DNA from: Chryseobacterium echinoideorum
Lineage (GTDB): Bacteria > Bacteroidota > Bacteroidia > Flavobacteriales > Weeksellaceae
Direction: 5' to 3'
Assembly: GCF_007474535.1 (NCBI RefSeq)
Contig: NZ_VKNW01000005.1
Span: 248,001 to 312,000, forward strand
Length of the DNA stretch: 64,000 nucleotides
This document shows positions 62,661 through 64,000 of this stretch, one piece after another. The notes under the pieces are model-generated. The model did no database searches, was not told the DNA's origin, and was given only the letters and a program-made list of their open reading frames with translations. Numbering within the stretch: position 1 is the first letter of the stretch; the number at the start of each line of letters is the position of its first letter. Made by a program: the position numbers and the translations under genes.

Positions 62661-63093
62661 TAAGCTAAGACTGTTTTTATTTTCAATAAGTAGTTTTAAG
62701 AGAACATTTGTTACAATATTTCAAATTTCTTTTCATTTTAGCTTGTTTAATATTTAATATACTGAATTTCAATTTTTTAAAATCGCTTGTTTAACCAGAA
62801 CCATGCCTAGACAATTGTTTTAATATGTTAAATCGCTCTGATCCAATAGCAAAGGGAGTTTCATGTAAATGTGGAAAACTTTTAGGGTTAAAAGTCAGCC
62901 AATTAGTCTTTAGCTCTTTCAAAATAGAGGTTCGTTTTCTAACTTTGTACATAGTTTGTGATATGAGTATCAAATCAGAAATCTAAATTAGATTTACATT
63001 TAAAATACTGATAAACAATAAGTTATTCAAATACACAACTTTCTAAAGTGCAATGACCACCGATTTTAGTAAATAAAAAAATAAATTTTTAAT
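62661..63093. other. Intergenic region between efflux ATPase and nrdB
   Basis: About 430 bases. TAACTTTG at 62940-62947 matches the -7 box and would serve nrdB with a leader of about 140 bases. A 60-residue minus-strand frame (62791-62973) has no family resemblance and is probably not a gene. No RNA element was recognised. Confidence 0.45.
62940..62947 (+). promoter_or_regulatory. -7 box TAACTTTG, candidate nrdB promoter
   Basis: Consensus match on the plus strand, 146 bases before the nrdB ATG. No -33 TTG with good spacing. Confidence 0.35.
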
Positions 63094-64000
63094 ATGGGAA
63101 TTTTCGACAAAAGAGTTAGTTATAAGCCATTTGAATACCCTGAAGTTCTGCAGTTTGTGGAAGCGATCAACAAGTCTTTCTGGGTACATTCGGAAGTAGA
63201 TTTTACCGCTGATGTTCAGGATTTTCACTCTCAGCTGGAACCACACGAAAAAAATGCAGTGAAAAATGCACTTCTGGCCATTGCTCAGATCGAAGTTTCC
63301 GTGAAATCTTTCTGGGGAAACCTGTACAACCACCTTCCAAAGCCTGAACTGAATGGTTTAGGAGCCACTTTTGCAGAATGTGAGTTCCGTCACTCGGAAG
63401 CATATTCAAGATTGCTGGAAGTTTTGGGTTACAACGAAGAATTTACACACGTTGTTGAAGTTCCTGCCCTGAAAAAGAGAATTGAGTTTTTATCGAATGT
63501 TTTGAAACACGCTAATTCTGCAACTCCGAAAGAGTATGTTTCATCGCTTCTATTATTCAGTATTCTGATTGAAAATGTGTCTTTGTTTTCTCAGTTTGCG
63601 ATCATTCTTTCGTTTACAAGATTTAAAGGGTACATGAAAAATGTTTCCAATATCATCGCATGGACTTCCGTTGATGAGCAGATTCACGCAAATGGCGGAA
63701 TTTATCTGATCAACAAAATCCGTGAAGAGCAGCCTGATCTTTTAACCGATTCTGACATTGAGGATATTTATACTTTAGTTGACCAGTCGGTTGAACTGGA
63801 AGGCGAAATCCTAAGCTGGATTTTTGAATTGGGCGAATTGGATAAATTCTCTAAAGAAGATCTGATCAATTTTATGAAATACCGTGTTGACGACAGTTTA
63901 AAGAAAATCGGTATGGAACCGAGATATAAAATTTCTCCTGAAGAGTACCGTCCGTTGATGTGGTTTGAAGAAGAAGTTTTTGCCAATTCTATGGATGATT
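63094..64000 (+). CDS. nrdB: Class I ribonucleotide reductase small subunit NrdB, 3' truncated
   Basis: The first 302 codons of the beta subunit, continuing past the window end. It holds the dimetal site and starts the radical needed for deoxynucleotide synthesis. Ligands seen: Glu67 (AQIEVS), Glu97 and His100 (ECEFRH), later SILIENVS Glu and DEQIH Glu/His. Tyr104 follows at the expected radical position (HSEAY). The residue numbers match what I recall for F. johnsoniae class Id NrdB (Glu67, Glu97, His100, Tyr104), which uses a Mn(IV)/Mn(III) centre. The nrdA partner, likely downstream, is not visible. Confidence 0.93.
   Translation, partial: MGIFDKRVSYKPFEYPEVLQFVEAINKSFWVHSEVDFTADVQDFHSQLEPHEKNAVKNALLAIAQIEVSVKSFWGNLYNHLPKPELNGLGATFAECEFRHSEAYSRLLEVLGYNEEFTHVVEVPALKKRIEFLSNVLKHANSATPKEYVSSLLLFSILIENVSLFSQFAIILSFTRFKGYMKNVSNIIAWTSVDEQIHANGGIYLINKIREEQPDLLTDSDIEDIYTLVDQSVELEGEILSWIFELGELDKFSKEDLINFMKYRVDDSLKKIGMEPRYKISPEEYRPLMWFEEEVFANSMDD

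Noticed and set aside
62791..62973. A 60-residue minus-strand frame in the gap before nrdB
   Set aside because: No recognisable motif and no promoter box; more likely chance in a 430-base gap.

Overview
The window is a contiguous piece of an AT-rich chromosome from a Bacteroidota of the class Flavobacteriia, most likely Chryseobacterium or a close Weeksellaceae relative. The supporting signs are Bacteroidota-type promoters (TTG about 19-21 bases upstream of TAnnTTTG), C-terminal type IX secretion (T9SS) sorting domains, a TonB receptor beside a surface lipoprotein, a subclass B1 metallo-beta-lactamase of the kind common in this family, and an NrdB whose ligand residues fit the Flavobacterium johnsoniae class Id enzyme. 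No tRNA, rRNA, insertion sequence, prophage or CRISPR array was seen. This looks like ordinary chromosome with a few accessory modules.

Layout. 0-8 kb is a peptide/amide-bond metabolism block: a YbdK-type carboxylate-amine ligase (cut by the window start), a class I glutamine amidotransferase, an unassigned ATP-grasp-like protein, cyanophycin synthetase (cphA, minus strand), and divergently cyanophycinase (cphB) plus an isoaspartyl peptidase. Together the last three can make a beta-Asp-Arg-type polymer and degrade it to free amino acids. 9.1-12.3 kb is a vitamin B12 uptake unit: promoter, cobalamin riboswitch, BtuB-like receptor and BtuG-like lipoprotein. 12.3-15.6 kb holds tRNA and haem housekeeping genes (CCA-adding enzyme, TsaC/YrdC, HemB). 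15.7-23.1 kb has a tiny T9SS-tail protein, an ABC exporter pair, an SDR, SIMPL and VWA proteins, an FAD oxidoreductase and a SpoIIAA-like protein. 23.1-31.9 kb holds LipA, RlpA, an AAA ATPase with an odd Walker A, a three-gene unit with threonine dehydrogenase, DctA and a lipid kinase. 32-36.4 kb has a TrxR-like flavoprotein, RNA and small-molecule methyltransferases and a ZIP transporter.

36.4-50.1 kb carries two large T9SS-exported proteins (an M12B-like metalloprotease and a 1055-residue adhesin-like protein), and between them fatty-acid enzymes, a Nif3/zinc-ribbon pair, a K+ channel and a small protein with a CTERM-like sorting tail. 50.1-54.6 kb has recX, glyA and an arsenic operon (arsR, DUF6428, arsC, acr3) with two copies of a probable ArsR operator. 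54.8-62.7 kb has a SulP transporter, a small basic protein, a predicted lipoprotein B1 metallo-beta-lactamase and a MacAB-type efflux operon. The window ends inside nrdB.

Most intergenic gaps between converging genes hold strong hairpin terminators. At least four genes have a TAnnTTTG box only 4-5 bases before the start codon, which would give leaderless or nearly leaderless mRNAs. All assignments come from reading the sequence and from memory of the families; no database search was run.
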